From the NCBI GenBank assembly GCA_040285825.1, contig JAUPSS010000013.1:124001-188000 (forward strand): a stretch of 64,000 bases of DNA. Reading direction: 5' to 3'. The notes beneath the pieces are model-generated. The model was given only the letters and a program-made list of their open reading frames with translations. It ran no database searches and was not told where the DNA came from. Made by a program: the position numbers and the translations under genes. The stretch comes from Eukaryota sp. TZLM1-RC. Its lineage: Eukaryota > Metamonada: BaSk clade. This document shows, piece after piece, positions 1-11,049 of this stretch. The stretch's first letter is position 1. Every line of letters begins with the position of its first letter.

Positions 1-2
1 TT

Positions 3-1272
3 AATCCTCTAAATGTAGATCATACTTTTGTTGCATTCGAGTCTTCTGGTAAGCAATGGTTTGCCTCACCTCTTGCTTAACTTCAGGATAGTCAATGTTA
101 CTGTGTCTGAGTCTGTTTCGGTTTTTGTTGCGTCCACACCATATGACTCCTGCTCTTTCAGTGTAACTATAAAGCTTGTCAATAACACCACTGCCTCGAG
201 ATCAATTCAACATTCTTTTGACTCCAGTATGGCTACCCCAAAGGGTTACAATTGTTTCACCACCATCTCAAAACTCAAATCTGGTTCTGGCTTTATCAAG
301 AATAATCAACTCCTCTTTTGTGTAACAATACACAGGTTACACGACGAGAATGTTCCACAAGCAACCAGAATTCCAGAAAGTGATCGAATCAAGAAACTTG
401 AAGCTGACAATCAAAAACTAACAGAAGACTTATCCAATAAAAACACTCAAATCAAGCAGATGGTTGCTGGCAATTGTAGAATTAGTCATTCTTTACCAAA
501 ACTATTATCAACTGGTAAAATGAGCGATCAACGTTTAATTTTCAAAGGAAAGAGTTATCATTCTCATAGAGCTATTTTATCGCTTTTTTCTGGTTATTTT
601 GAATTGTGTTTTTCGCACAATTTTGTTGATTCAAAAGAGCATGAATACGATCTCAGTGAAGATTTGCCAGTTTCTAATGAAATTTTCGAGATTGTTTTAA
701 AATATTTGTATGGGGAAGAGGTGCTTTTGGATGTGGAAAATTGTTATGAAGTGATGTACTGTGCGAGGTTTCTCAAAATTTCATGCCTTTTACGAAAATG
801 TGTACAAAAATTTGAACAAAATTTACATTTTTCAGAATGGTTGATCTCTACTCTTCTCAAGGCACAAGAACATGGGGATCACCAAATTTTTAGGGAACTT
901 ACATCTCAAGTTGACGGCGATATGGAAAATTATTTGGAAAAATTACTACCAAAAGTTCATGATTTTCAGTCTTTATCTCCTCTTGTTTTAAACAAGAAAA
1001 TTTTGCAGTTGTTGGTCAAAATTGAATGTAGCAATCCAATGTTTACTGAATGGTTGGTAAGGTCACTAGTGAAGTCTTACTTAGAAACAAAGAGTGACTG
1101 GACCGTTGATGATTTTGACCATATACTGAACTCTATCAGCGAATCAGCACTGACCCCTTTTAAGTGGAAGTCTTTAATTGTTGATCAATTGGCTCAGGAT
1201 CCAGAATTAAAGAACACCATTTCAGTCTTTTTTGTGCACAAAATTGTTCCTCTTCTATCATGGGATTCATAG
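3..1272 (+). CDS. MATH and BTB/POZ domain protein, 5' end outside window
   Basis: The gene enters from the left edge. Reading frame 3 is open from base 3 to 58, and after removal of a 28-nt intron (59-86) it continues to the TAG at 1272. The first third reads as a MATH/TRAF-like beta sandwich: a KQW motif just before the intron, then SVSVFVAS, FSVTIKLVN and a final GFIKNNQLLFCVTI strand. A short charged helical linker follows at about 380-460. A BTB/POZ domain then spans about 520-800 (RLIFKGKSYHSHRAILS, YLYGEEV). The rest is helical and BACK-like. MATH-BTB proteins are typically substrate adaptors for cullin-3 ubiquitin ligases; that role is known of the family and not shown here. Without the intron, the MATH strand leading into SVFV would be broken by a stop, which is why I splice it. 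Confidence 0.7.
59..86 (+). other. 28-nt spliceosomal intron in MATH/BTB gene
   Basis: GTTTGC donor and CTTAACTTCAG acceptor region. Removal joins ...GKQ-TG to G-ATA (W then I) and fuses the two halves of the MATH domain in one frame. A longer alternative starting at the GTAAG at base 49 (38 nt) gives a stop when joined to the upstream frame. The TAAC lies 5 nt from the AG, as in the 27-nt intron of the histidine kinase gene. Confidence 0.65.
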
Positions 1273-2230
1273 ATTATTTTGTCTACTTAGTAATGTTAAT
1301 TATATCAATTATTATCTTTTAATGATGTGCCTTTAAAAAGGTGATCCCAAATTGGATTTCTTGTGTTTTATCTAAAATAAACTGAAAATGCGGAGATTTA
1401 TCAATACTTCTGTTATAATGCTGAAAATTAATTTTAATTAATTTTGATTAATTTTTCTAAAAGACAATGAGTTCGAGATGATATTTGTAGAAATGTTTGG
1501 CCGAAACACTGTGGGCGAAGTTTTTTTCCCAAAGTCTTCTTTTCTTTATCACTTTGGTTTCAGTTTGATTTGCAAAACTGAATTGAAAACCATTTCACAT
1601 GCATTTTGACAAATCGTTGTTACCATGAGACGTTTTGTTTTACCTGTATTCACAAGCCTCAATTAAGAAAACAAATTGTCCATGTAGAAGACTTCAACAT
1701 GAGACTGCTCTTGTAATGGTTGAGTCACAAAAAGACTCAAACTTCAAGTACCTCTTTTACAAATACATCTACTTTCCTGTAATGGCCTTGATCATTTTCA
1801 GATCAAGTCCTCGAAACACCATATGGCCAATGTTGAATTTTCTAAAACAGCTCAATGGCTCAAGAAAACTGCAACTTCTTTAACTGTCAACATTTTGGTA
1901 TTTAGAATAAAGTAGTCTTCACTTAAAGATCCGTTTTTTGCAGAGGACTTTAAGTTTAAAATAAACAACAGGTTTGCGCAAATGGCCAACCGCTTGGGCC
2001 TGTCGTTGTCTATTTTTCGTCAGCTTCTCTGGAAAAATTGGCCCAATATGATGTCATTAAGCAGAAATACCAAAGATGAAAAGAAGAAAAAAGAGCTTTA
2101 TTAATAAAGATACTTATTCTTGAACAAAAACCACGTCATCACGTGAATTCCTCACCTGTTTACCAGCCTAGTTTAGCAGTATCAACAACACTACTTCTTC
2201 CCATTTTCTTTCAACAGTTCCGTAAACCAT
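1273..2230. other. No supported gene
   Basis: AT-rich spacer. A stretch on the + strand at about 1,990-2,200 reads weakly as coding (LEKLAQYDVIKQKYQR followed by a stop), possibly the remnant of a mobile element, but I cannot assign it. Confidence 0.4.
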
Positions 2231-2827
2231 TTAGCATGATGAAGATAGGGGATTCGTTAGATACTGTAGCATGTGATAGAGATGATTTACTTCGTGCTTA
2301 ACTTCAGAGGGGCAATCACGAGCTAGATGACCTTTCTGATGACATTTGAAACATGTCCCGTCAGTCAGATTGCGAGACCTATAAGATGAACGAGATTTCA
2401 TACCAGCTTGACGCACACAGTCAGTGTTTTCAGGAACAGTCTTTGAAGACCTATTCCACGAAGCTACTCGCGAGAATTCAAGTGGTTCATCCTCTGCGGT
2501 ATTTAGCAAGGTAGGAAAATCGGGGAATACCTCGTCTTGAATTCGAGAAATCAGTGATTTTTGCAATCCTATTGAAAGACTACCCTTGGCGAATCTGATC
2601 ATGAAAGCTGAGTCAGGCAGTTCCAGTCCAGAAGTTCTGCTTTTTGATTGAAAAAAACGTTTCAGGTAGCAGGACATACGTTTGCGGACGTCTTTTTTAC
2701 GGACATCAACCTTCAACTCAGATATCACCAAGTTGAATTTTTCGTACGAAGAAAACGAGGTAAATGATCTCAATTGATCCAGAAACACATCATCGGATTC
2801 ATCAACCCCAGGGCTTGTGAGAACCAT
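2231..2827 (-). pseudogene. Gag-like protein with CCHC zinc knuckle
   Basis: An open frame of 198 codons begins at an ATG at 2827. The N-terminal two thirds is helical and basic without a recognised fold. Near the C-terminus a retroviral-type zinc knuckle, CFKCHQKGHLARDC (C-X2-C-X4-H-X4-C), follows a basic Arg/Ser stretch. This layout fits the capsid/nucleocapsid part of an LTR retrotransposon Gag. It differs from the Gag of the Ty3-type element at the right end of the window, whose knuckle is CNLCKTNKHPEEKC. No protease, RT or LTR was seen beside it, so it is an orphan fragment or, less likely, a domesticated Gag. A host CNBP-type nucleic-acid-binding protein would have more knuckles. Confidence 0.5.
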
Positions 2828-4490
2828 GATTCTAACAAATAGAGGTCAACGAGCAGCCTTGCTGGAACAAGGTCCTTCTTCGGTGTACCAGAACAGTACA
2901 CCTTCCACTCTTTCCAAGGGAACTGTTACGACATCATGACAAAAAAGTGTTTAGTGTAATGTTCAACAGTGGTTCAAAATTTTTAGATCAAATTACGAAT
3001 TCAACTATCAATAGCCTAATACTCCAAAAGCAAGCATTCAGCAATATTTTTATGCAACTTTTCCGACCTGAAGTATATTGTATCTCATTTTCTGTTCAAA
3101 AAATTAACAGCTTCAACAACCCAGAGTCCCAGCTTGGGTTTCAGGGATGACGTGATTAAAAAAATACACCTCGTGTGCAAAAACACTGTCACTCAATTGT
3201 TCAGAAACACTAGTAGCACAATACTCTTCAAACTATTTCCTTCAACGGTTTTTGAACGGCACATTAATAGCAACAAAATAACGCATCAGATAAGCGTGCT
3301 TAAATTAATTCAATAGCTGCAGCAATTGATTCACCAGGTACTGATATGGTTTCTGCATCATACTATGGGGCATATTTTATCGTAGCTTATTAACCAGCTT
3401 CATAATTCAAATCATCTGTTTCAATCAACTGCTGTCGATATTTATTTACACAAGCGTCACCATATGAATATTGCTTAATTGCATCAACAATTCTGTCAAT
3501 AATAGCTAGCTTTTTTGGTTATTGGAAATTCTCCAGGTGGACAATTCACAAAATTTGCTTGATTGGTATTATTCTCAACACTCTTTAGTGGTAGGCCCCA
3601 ACATCAGACTCGGTGAGCGCGCATTGAGTCGACTCCTGAGTCGGCCTCCTATTAAAATGAGTCTGAACCGAGTCGAACTAATCAAATCAATAAAACCAAT
3701 AAATTATTGGTTTTCCCTAACAAATCAGTTGTGGATTCAAAACTTCACCATTTCTATCCACAGAAAGAAACTCAATGTTCCTTCTTTTTTCATTCCCGGT
3801 AGTCTTTTTCTTTCATATCACTTTCTAAAAATGGATAAACAATTCTAATACAACGAACCTTTGGTCAAATTGATGTGCTTGACCCTTTTCACAGATGAAA
3901 GAAGCATTCAAGAGTTTAGACAATTGCGGTACACTTGGCTTTTACAAAGAAACAACTCAATGTCCAGTTATCAAGTTTGGATGAATATTATCTAATTAAT
4001 TGTGCTTGTTACCCAATTATTTTTTATTTTTTATTTTTTATTGTTACGTGTGGTCCTTTGATCTTGTGAACTGACACTTGATGTTGTTGTGTTGCTAAAA
4101 ATCTTGTAACATTCGCCCATCAGAGCTGGCAGATGAGGCATTGATCAATGTTGGATGAAGAACCATGCATTTGTCTTGGTCAGTATATACATCTCTTCAG
4201 ACATCAGAGTTCAGTGTAAAAGTTCTGCAAAAGTCAGTGAAGGCAGCTACCAGAGCAAGCATTATTGGATATACAAAGCCTCCGGCATCAATGGTTCAAG
4301 AAAGATGTATTAGAGGTATAACTAGAGTTTTGACATGTGAAGTTTAGTGGTGTCCAATCTGTGAGAGAAAAACTAAAAAGGGAAAATTTATACAAATAAC
4401 AAAAGCAAAAATACTACAATACAAGAAGAAATAATAATAACGAATATGCAAAAAAAAGTAAAAACAATAAAAAATGCAAAACCCCAAAAT
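2828..4490. other. No supported gene
   Basis: Several open frames are present but none has domain-like character. A locally GC-richer patch at about 3,600-3,680 holds repeated GAGTCG/CGACTC words, including the palindrome GAGTCGACTC at 3,626-3,635. A T-rich ATTTTTT tandem lies near 4,020-4,045. Confidence 0.4.
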
Positions 4491-5297
4491 TTAACCATTC
4501 AAATCCATATCAAAGTCAGAAGAGACATCATATTCATCAACATTAAATTCCTTGTAGTCTTCAAAATAAGAGCAATTGATGAGAGAGTTGATAATTTGAA
4601 ATTTAGAAATACCTCTTGGCACTATTAATTCTCGTGTAATGGTACAAATTGACTCGAATAAGACGTCTATTGGTTTAATTTTTTTCTTTTTCTTTTTTGT
4701 TGCTTTGAAAGAACAAAATACATAATTTTCTATACAAATGCGTAAATTGACTAGATAACTGATGACACCAGGATCAGAGAGATAAGAAAAAGCAGCAGAT
4801 TTTAGTAACAGTCGATCTTTCAACATTGCTTGATAATTTGTTACTAATTCATGATAAAGAAAAGACCCTCTACTATACAGCTTGTAATACATTGATCTTA
4901 TATTAATTCCTGTAAGGTGACAAAACGTCATTAATAGTGAATCAACATAATAATCCTTTGTGCGTGGGAAATATTCTGTGAAATTCAACACCACAAAGTC
5001 AAACTCTGGACCTTGTAAAGCATTTATACCATGACCTCCATTATCTGATATGTGGAAGAGTAGGTCATGTAGGGCATCAGAAAAGAGAGTTTGGGGTTTG
5101 GTTGGAGCCCAGTATTTTGTGTCATGAAGGAGAGATGCATAGTGGGATTCAGCTGACGAGTCAGAGGAGTCTTCAGAGAGTTCAGTTTCTGACGAGGAGC
5201 TAACAACAATTGAAGGAGAAGAAGATGTAACAGGAGGTGAATCAACATTGATAATGGAACAGACGATCTCATTGTTAGAATAGTAACTGTTGAGCAT
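4491..5297 (-). CDS. Uncharacterised protein, Ser/Asp-rich N-terminus
   Basis: A 268-residue frame starts at ATG 5297. Residues about 20-50 are a low-complexity Ser/Asp/Glu-rich stretch (SSSSETELSEDSSDSS). Residues about 60-230 look globular and mostly helical, with aromatic-rich segments such as FDFVVLNFTEYF. A lysine run (KKKKKK) lies near residue 200, and the protein ends in an acidic tail. I recognise no family. It has no signal peptide and no clear membrane segment, which fits a cytosolic or nuclear protein. It is treated as a real gene because of its length and composition, not homology. It sits alone between non-coding DNA and a retrotransposon. Confidence 0.5.
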   Translation of the reverse strand: MLNSYYSNNEIVCSIINVDSPPVTSSSPSIVVSSSSETELSEDSSDSSAESHYASLLHDTKYWAPTKPQTLFSDALHDLLFHISDNGGHGINALQGPEFDFVVLNFTEYFPRTKDYYVDSLLMTFCHLTGINIRSMYYKLYSRGSFLYHELVTNYQAMLKDRLLLKSAAFSYLSDPGVISYLVNLRICIENYVFCSFKATKKKKKKIKPIDVLFESICTITRELIVPRGISKFQIINSLINCSYFEDYKEFNVDEYDVSSDFDMDLNG

Positions 5298-6129
5298 CTA
5301 TCATTGGTGCTGTTGAGGACTGAAACAACAAAGAACTGTCCGATTAAAGAGGACAAATATTCTGATTTCTTTCTTGGAAAATGGTGCGATTTATAAACTA
5401 AATACCACGCTTAAAACTCTATCTTTCTCCTTCCAGAAAGAGTCAAGAACAATTGACTGAGATTTATTGATCAAAACGTCCAAGCGTTACTAACAACACC
5501 TTCAAAAATTGAAAACAACAATTCTATTCTGCAAATATCAAAAACTCTTCATGTACGCTGTGTTTCTACAAAAATACCCAAGATTGACAAAGCAATATGT
5601 CTGAAGGAACTATGTAAGGAGAAGACAAATGGATAAAGGATACAATAGGTGTCAGAATTGGTATTCAAGATTAACAGCCTTCTGTTAGCTGTGGCTAAAC
5701 GTGACCTTCCATTTTAGGAAAGTGGATCACGTCATCTTAGATTCAATTTGTTTTAGTTCTTTTTATTTCTTATTCAAGATTAACATCATTGCTTTTTTTC
5801 AGCAGTATAAATTTCTCAATAAGAGTGAAAAAGCATGCGATTTTGGTTGAACTAATGGTTTAAAAGAATCATGACAAACATTAGTGGATTTTACATCAGT
5901 AAAGATGGTCGTTCTTTCAAGACCTTCACGCATTGACTCGGTTCCATTTTCGAGCAAAAGATCTGAAAACATACACGGAAGTAATGGCTCGAAACAGAGA
6001 AGAAATTGTGTGAATGTGATTTAGATATGCAGTAGAGTTGATCTCCCGCGGTTTCATATATATAAAAAGCGATGAGATGTTTAAAATTGAACAGATTAAT
6101 AGAGAAATTTTTGATCCAATTTGGCACCA
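5298..6129. other. No supported gene
   Basis: AT-rich spacer between the uncharacterised gene and the subfamily A retrotransposon. I see no repeat or RNA gene in it. Confidence 0.4.
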
Positions 6130-8444
6130 CAAAATGATAATAAAGCGCCTGGTCCATCAATGATCACTTGACATGTTAAAATCCACGGTGAACCAATGTC
6201 CTGAATGCATTGATGATTTGTTTTTGTTTTTCAACAAAATTTTAACATTAAAAATCAAGCTTCCATCTGAAATGACAAGTTCACGCTTAATTGCTTTAAA
6301 AAAGAATGAATCAAAAATAAGGCCTATTGCAATTGGTGAATCTTTGTCTCGTATTATTGCTTCAGCTGTTTTTGGCAGGATTGGTAAAAAAGCTAAAGAT
6401 TTTTTTAGTCCTTTCCAATTTGGAATTAGAACACTTGATGGTGCATCCTTTGCAGCACTCTCTTCTGATGTCTTCGAATTATATTTTTAATTTAGATTTT
6501 AAAAATGCTTTCAATGTAGTGAAGAGGTCCTCCATCTTGCCCTTACATCAAACTCATTTTCCAGAAGCTGAGTCGTTCTTTTACAATTTTTATGGATCAC
6601 AGTCGACTCTTGTATATGAGTAATTCAATCTGATATCATCATCTGGTGTCAAACAAGGTGATCCATTGGGTCCTTTCTTTTTCTACCTTGCTATCCATCC
6701 TTTAATGTGTGAACTAAAACAAGAATTTCCAGATGTTCATATAACTCCTTATACGGATGACATATCAATAATTGGTCCAATTGATTCATTGAGAACAATT
6801 GCTGAAATTGTTCAAGAGCGCTATTATCAAATTGGTCTTTCTCTCAATATTTCCAATTGTTTATTGATTGGTAGAGAGCCTGCTGATCTCTTTATTGATG
6901 ATCAAAGCGTGTCTTTTATCAATTATTTTGAATCAGGATTTCGTTTTTTAGGTTGTTATTTGGGCAAGTTTGATGAAATTCAAAATCAACATTCCTCTTT
7001 TTTTGATAATTTTGAAGATGAATTGATTGTTCTTTCAGATTTAAATATTGAAAAACATCTTAAATTTTTTTTCCTCAGAATTTGTTATCCAGGGAAATTT
7101 ACTCATATTCTACGATCAACATCACCATCTATCTCTCTCGAATTTTGCAGAATTTTCAATGAATTAAGAACAATTTTTTTGCTAATTTGCTTGACATTGA
7201 TTCTTCTTATTTACGCAGTCATATTTTTTGTAGCACAGAATTGGGAGGCCTGGATTTTCACAAATCTAAATATTTGTGTACAGCTGCATTTATTTGTGGA
7301 GCCAAAAATTTCGTTTTTGAATTTTTGAAACGTTTTCCTGAAAACCAACACTTAATAGAATATTGTTTCAGTGACTATTTAGTATCCTTGCAGAATGAAA
7401 TTGAATGTATCTCTCCTCACATATGGTCCAAATGCTTTCCTGATGATATTCGAGAAATTCCACCCAGGAGTTTGATTTCCTTGAAATTTGCATATGCTAA
7501 ATTGCAGAAAAAGATATTAAAAGTTTTTGAAAACTTGGATTTCACTGTTCGTCTTAGCTTGGCTAAAGAAAGGAATCCCGTTTTTGCAAACTGTTTAAGT
7601 GACCTTAAGGAAAGTAGCACAAGTTGTCTCATTTCCCAGATTCCAAATGTATATGGTCTATTATTAAATGATCACCAATGGACAACTGCCCTAAGGATAA
7701 GGTGTTTTCTGTGGCCACGCAGTGTGCCAAATGATTTGATTTGTCGTTGTGGTCAGCTCATCAAATTGAATCATTTATTCAATTGTAAATTTAATATTAC
7801 ATATCGCTCAGTTGTTCACGATGCTGTTAGAGACCAACTATACGCTATGTGCAAAAGTCATCACATTGAAGCTTTTGTTGAACCACTTGTGCGAAGGTTG
7901 TCAACTGAAAATGAAGATGAAAATACTGTTGGGAAACGCCGTGCTGATTTAATTACCCCTGGGTCTGACGGTGTTATCAAAGTTGTTGATGTTGTCACTG
8001 TTGATGATTGTAAAGACTCAGCAATTGATTTTGCTAACAAAGATGAAACTCCACTTTGCTTTGCTGAAAAGAGCAAAATCAAACAGTACAATGAACCATT
8101 ATCTCAACTAGGACGTGTTGAGCATGTCAAGTATCAGTTGGTTATATTTGCTGTTTCTCTTTTTGGTAACATTGGTATATCTGGCATTAAATTTCTTGAA
8201 GGTTTCAGAAGTTTAATAGAAGAAAGAGCAAAACAAGAATTGAACTTCAATTTCTGGCACAACAGAATGGTTTTTTGTATTCTTAAAGCAATTCCAGAAA
8301 TGTTGACCAAAGCACTGTTACAATTAGGAATAGAGTATGAAAATCGCGCGCTTAAAAGATTTGATGTTGTTGATGCGTGTATTGAGGATATTGAGTTCTA
8401 GTTTTCTTTGTTTAATGTTTTGTTAGCGTTGAAAATAAATTTCA
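6130..8444 (+). pseudogene. Non-LTR retrotransposon, subfamily A: RT plus restriction-like endonuclease
   Basis: This is the longest subfamily A copy. Homology starts at a KAPGPS motif (about 6,140), the usual opening of a LINE RT domain. RPIAIGESLSRI, motif A NLDFKNAFN (about 6,490), the VKQGDPLGP motif (about 6,650) and catalytic YTDD (about 6,750) follow. The C-terminal third has a CRC...H...C zinc motif (about 7,740-7,800) and then RRADL...VVDVV (about 7,940-8,000), the R-x-D...D core of the restriction-like endonuclease in R2/NeSL/CRE-type elements. The frame is broken by a shift near 6,490, a TAA near 6,620 and a second shift near 7,180, so it is dead. The last 405 codons are open to the TAG at 8401. 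The 3' end is set by identity with the copy ending near 63,714. The N-terminus is missing. Confidence 0.85.
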
Positions 8445-8639
8445 TATCATAAAAAATGATGAAACACGTCATAGCACGTCATGACTTCATCATGACTAAT
8501 AAAACAACACAATCGCATTGTACAAAAAGCAGTGTCATTGAAAAGTAGATAATAAAGCTGGAATCAACTTAGAATTGGAGTAATTAAACACAAATAGGAA
8601 CTGGTATAACACCTCTGATAAGTGATATGGGATTCTCAG

Positions 8640-9640
8640 ATATGGCCGACGTAAGACAAAGACTTAAATTACGGATGTTCGATGCTTTCCAAAATCGTTC
8701 AATGGTAATATTCCAGAAAAGAATTTTTAAAATTTAATTTACATGTTTCGAACATCACAAAAACGAATAATTAAAATGTAGGAAGATGGACTTTGTAATG
8801 ATTTATGCAGCTCAGCTGTTTTAAATCAAGATCCTCATTCATTATTATGAGAAAAGGGTGTGTGGGAGAACCAGTCATCAGATTCATCACTAATTGTCAC
8901 CATTGTACCGCAAAGGTTTGGGCTATGTGCCTGTAATGAGCTGTTGTAACAAGAATGAGACTATTTCTGAATAGACCTATTGACCAGCTTCTATTGAAAG
9001 AAACATGTATTTGTTCTAATTCATCACTGCTCACCTAACGTCATGTTTCAAATTGCCACAACTTGATAACTTATCGTTCGTCATTACATGATGCTGTCAG
9101 GGGCACTGTTTTTAATGTGGCAAGAAATGCAAAAATCTGATGTATTAAGGAGCAGCTGCTGAGAGAAACACTGTCATTGAACAAGTTTGGTTTTAATGAT
9201 AGAGGTGACATTCACTGAGATTGGATTGATAACTCTGAAGTTATTGTTGACTTTGTCTCATGTAATGTTGCAAATGACACTTTGGATCAAAGAAAAAAAT
9301 TTAATCCTGTATTCCGAAAGAAAAACATTGAAAATATGACAAAGATATCGAAGAACCTATTGCTGGTAGAAATAGACCACTTGTTTTTATTGCTTTCCCA
9401 TTTTCGATAAATGGAAAACTATCAGTTGAAGCAGGAACTATTTTGAATGATTTAAGAAAATGGTTCAAGAGAAAACAATAGAAAGATTTGATATCTTTTT
9501 ATGACGCTCTCGGATTCAATTTGCTATAATTCATAGTTTGATTCGATTTTTTATCGAATAAGAGAAACAATGGCGAGAAAATATGCAAAACAGTATTTTG
9601 AAAAGTAAACTTTGGTTCCTTTAATTTGGTCTCATTAGTT
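8640..9640 (+). pseudogene. Decayed subfamily C retrotransposon C-terminal region
   Basis: DNA-level similarity to the subfamily C copies at 22.4-23.4 and 56.4-57.9 kb is plain throughout, for example the stretch encoding AVLNQDLHSLL near 8,815-8,860 and the VDFVSCNVANDTL region near 9,245-9,285. The copy has many stops and small deletions. It matches only the region from after the RT to the 3' end, so it is 5'-truncated and old. Confidence 0.75.
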
Positions 9641-10019
9641 TTGATTTAATTACTAAGGTTATACTTCAATAAAAAAATTAAAAACTCAATTTTAAATGAG
9701 CTCTCCTTTAAATCAATCAAAACAATTTGTGAAAGCAGAACTTTCTTGCTTAGTCGTGCTAAGTCAAGCAATCACATTTTTACTTTCAAATCTATTCAGA
9801 AGTTGTCGTTGGAGTTTTATCAACGCAAATTTTAAAGAAAAAATTTTCTTTCCGCAATAAATAAGTGTTAGTGTAAGGTTAAGTAGAGCTGGTAAGAATA
9901 AAGAGTATTTTATATATATCTATATCTATATCCCATTCTATATCCTATAAACTAAGGTACTCACTAGTAAGAGACCTACACAAGAACTGTAAGTCAGTGG
10001 TGAAAACAAACCTCGCAGT
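9641..10019. other. No supported gene
   Basis: AT-rich spacer holding a short TATATC-type simple repeat around 9,910-9,945. Confidence 0.4.
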
Positions 10020-10470
10020 AAATGGGTAATCTTTCCAGAATACTGTATTTTCAAAACAATTCAAGGGTCTTAATGACTTGAACCTCTTTCTTGATTGAAT
10101 TCAAGTAGTTATTAAGACTAACAAGCGTCTTTTCAGCAGAACCTATGTAACAACCAAGAAAGTAGAAATTAGTTGAATTATAATTAATCAATAGTATTTT
10201 CAAGCAATTAACCATTAAGTTAACAATGTTTCTTGAAATACAAACACAGATTTTTGATCATTCAACTCAAGGCCGATGGATTAATGCAACGAAGCAGCTT
10301 AATTAGCAACTCTTTGAATTGTACTTTCTGAAACTATTACAGCACATGTCATCCATATAGACAACCACTTGGAACTCTGAATTTTCTTCTTTCAGTTTTT
10401 CTAAAATTGGATATAAGCGAGACGATAAAAGAAGGGTCCTAAGGTCCACCTTGTTCAGTCCTGATAAAAA
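10020..10470 (-). pseudogene. Reverse transcriptase fragment of a LINE
   Basis: The minus strand reads a glycine-rich QGGP motif (about 10,450, in place of QGDPLGP), then YPILEKLKEENSEFQ and VVVYMDD (about 10,350), the RT catalytic box. Further on it reads FLGCYIGSAEKTLVSLNNYL (about 10,160-10,100), equivalent to the FLGCYLG segment after the RT in subfamily A. Stops interrupt it. It does not closely match any of the other copies, so it may be a further subfamily. Confidence 0.65.
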
Positions 10471-11049
10471 GTAGAGATTGAAGAATTGAAAAATTAAATC
10501 AGAAATACTACCATAAAACTTATGAAAAATATTTCAAGTTCAGAAAATTTTCGCCTCAGTTTTTCTGAGGATCGCTTCTTGAGTGGGTTAAGAGTACAAA
10601 CTTTTTTTCTACTCACTCAGATTTCACTCACCCCACAAAACGTTCTTTCACAAGTTATACCTAGCCTTTATTGACAAAGAACTAGGGCTAAACCCGTCTG
10701 TAATTCTATATCAGTTCGTTTTATACACAATAAGATCAACCTTCCTTTTTTTGTAACAGAAAAGATATGATGTCATCATAAGCAGAGACCTTATACGTTT
10801 TAAATCAACCTGCCCTCTTTTGGGACAGAATGCCTAAATCAATAAACTTTTGTAGTATTGAGCTTTTTATTGCCATAACATTTAACAAAACTAAGAAACA
10901 GACAGTCACTATCATTTATGGGGTATACATACGACATGTTGTTGTCTTCACAAGAGCTTGCAACTTTCAGGGTCCATGGAATCTGAGGACACTAAGGTTA
11001 GGTTAATTTTCACAAATTGATTTTCGCTCCATTTTTTTATAAAACTGGA
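10471..11049. other. No supported gene
   Basis: I see nothing recognisable here apart from AT-rich sequence. Confidence 0.4.

Noticed and set aside
49-86. 38-nt intron starting at the GTAAG at base 49
   Set aside because: Joined to the only plausible upstream frame it produces an immediate stop; the 28-nt version from base 59 keeps the MATH domain in frame.
1635-1883. Open frame of 82 codons on the + strand
   Set aside because: No protein-like pattern, no domain and a composition like the surrounding AT-rich spacer.
3522-3848. Open frame of 108 codons and a GC-richer patch with GAGTCG words, considered as a tRNA-like or structured RNA
   Set aside because: The stems do not form a cloverleaf and no T-arm is present; the frame has no recognisable character.
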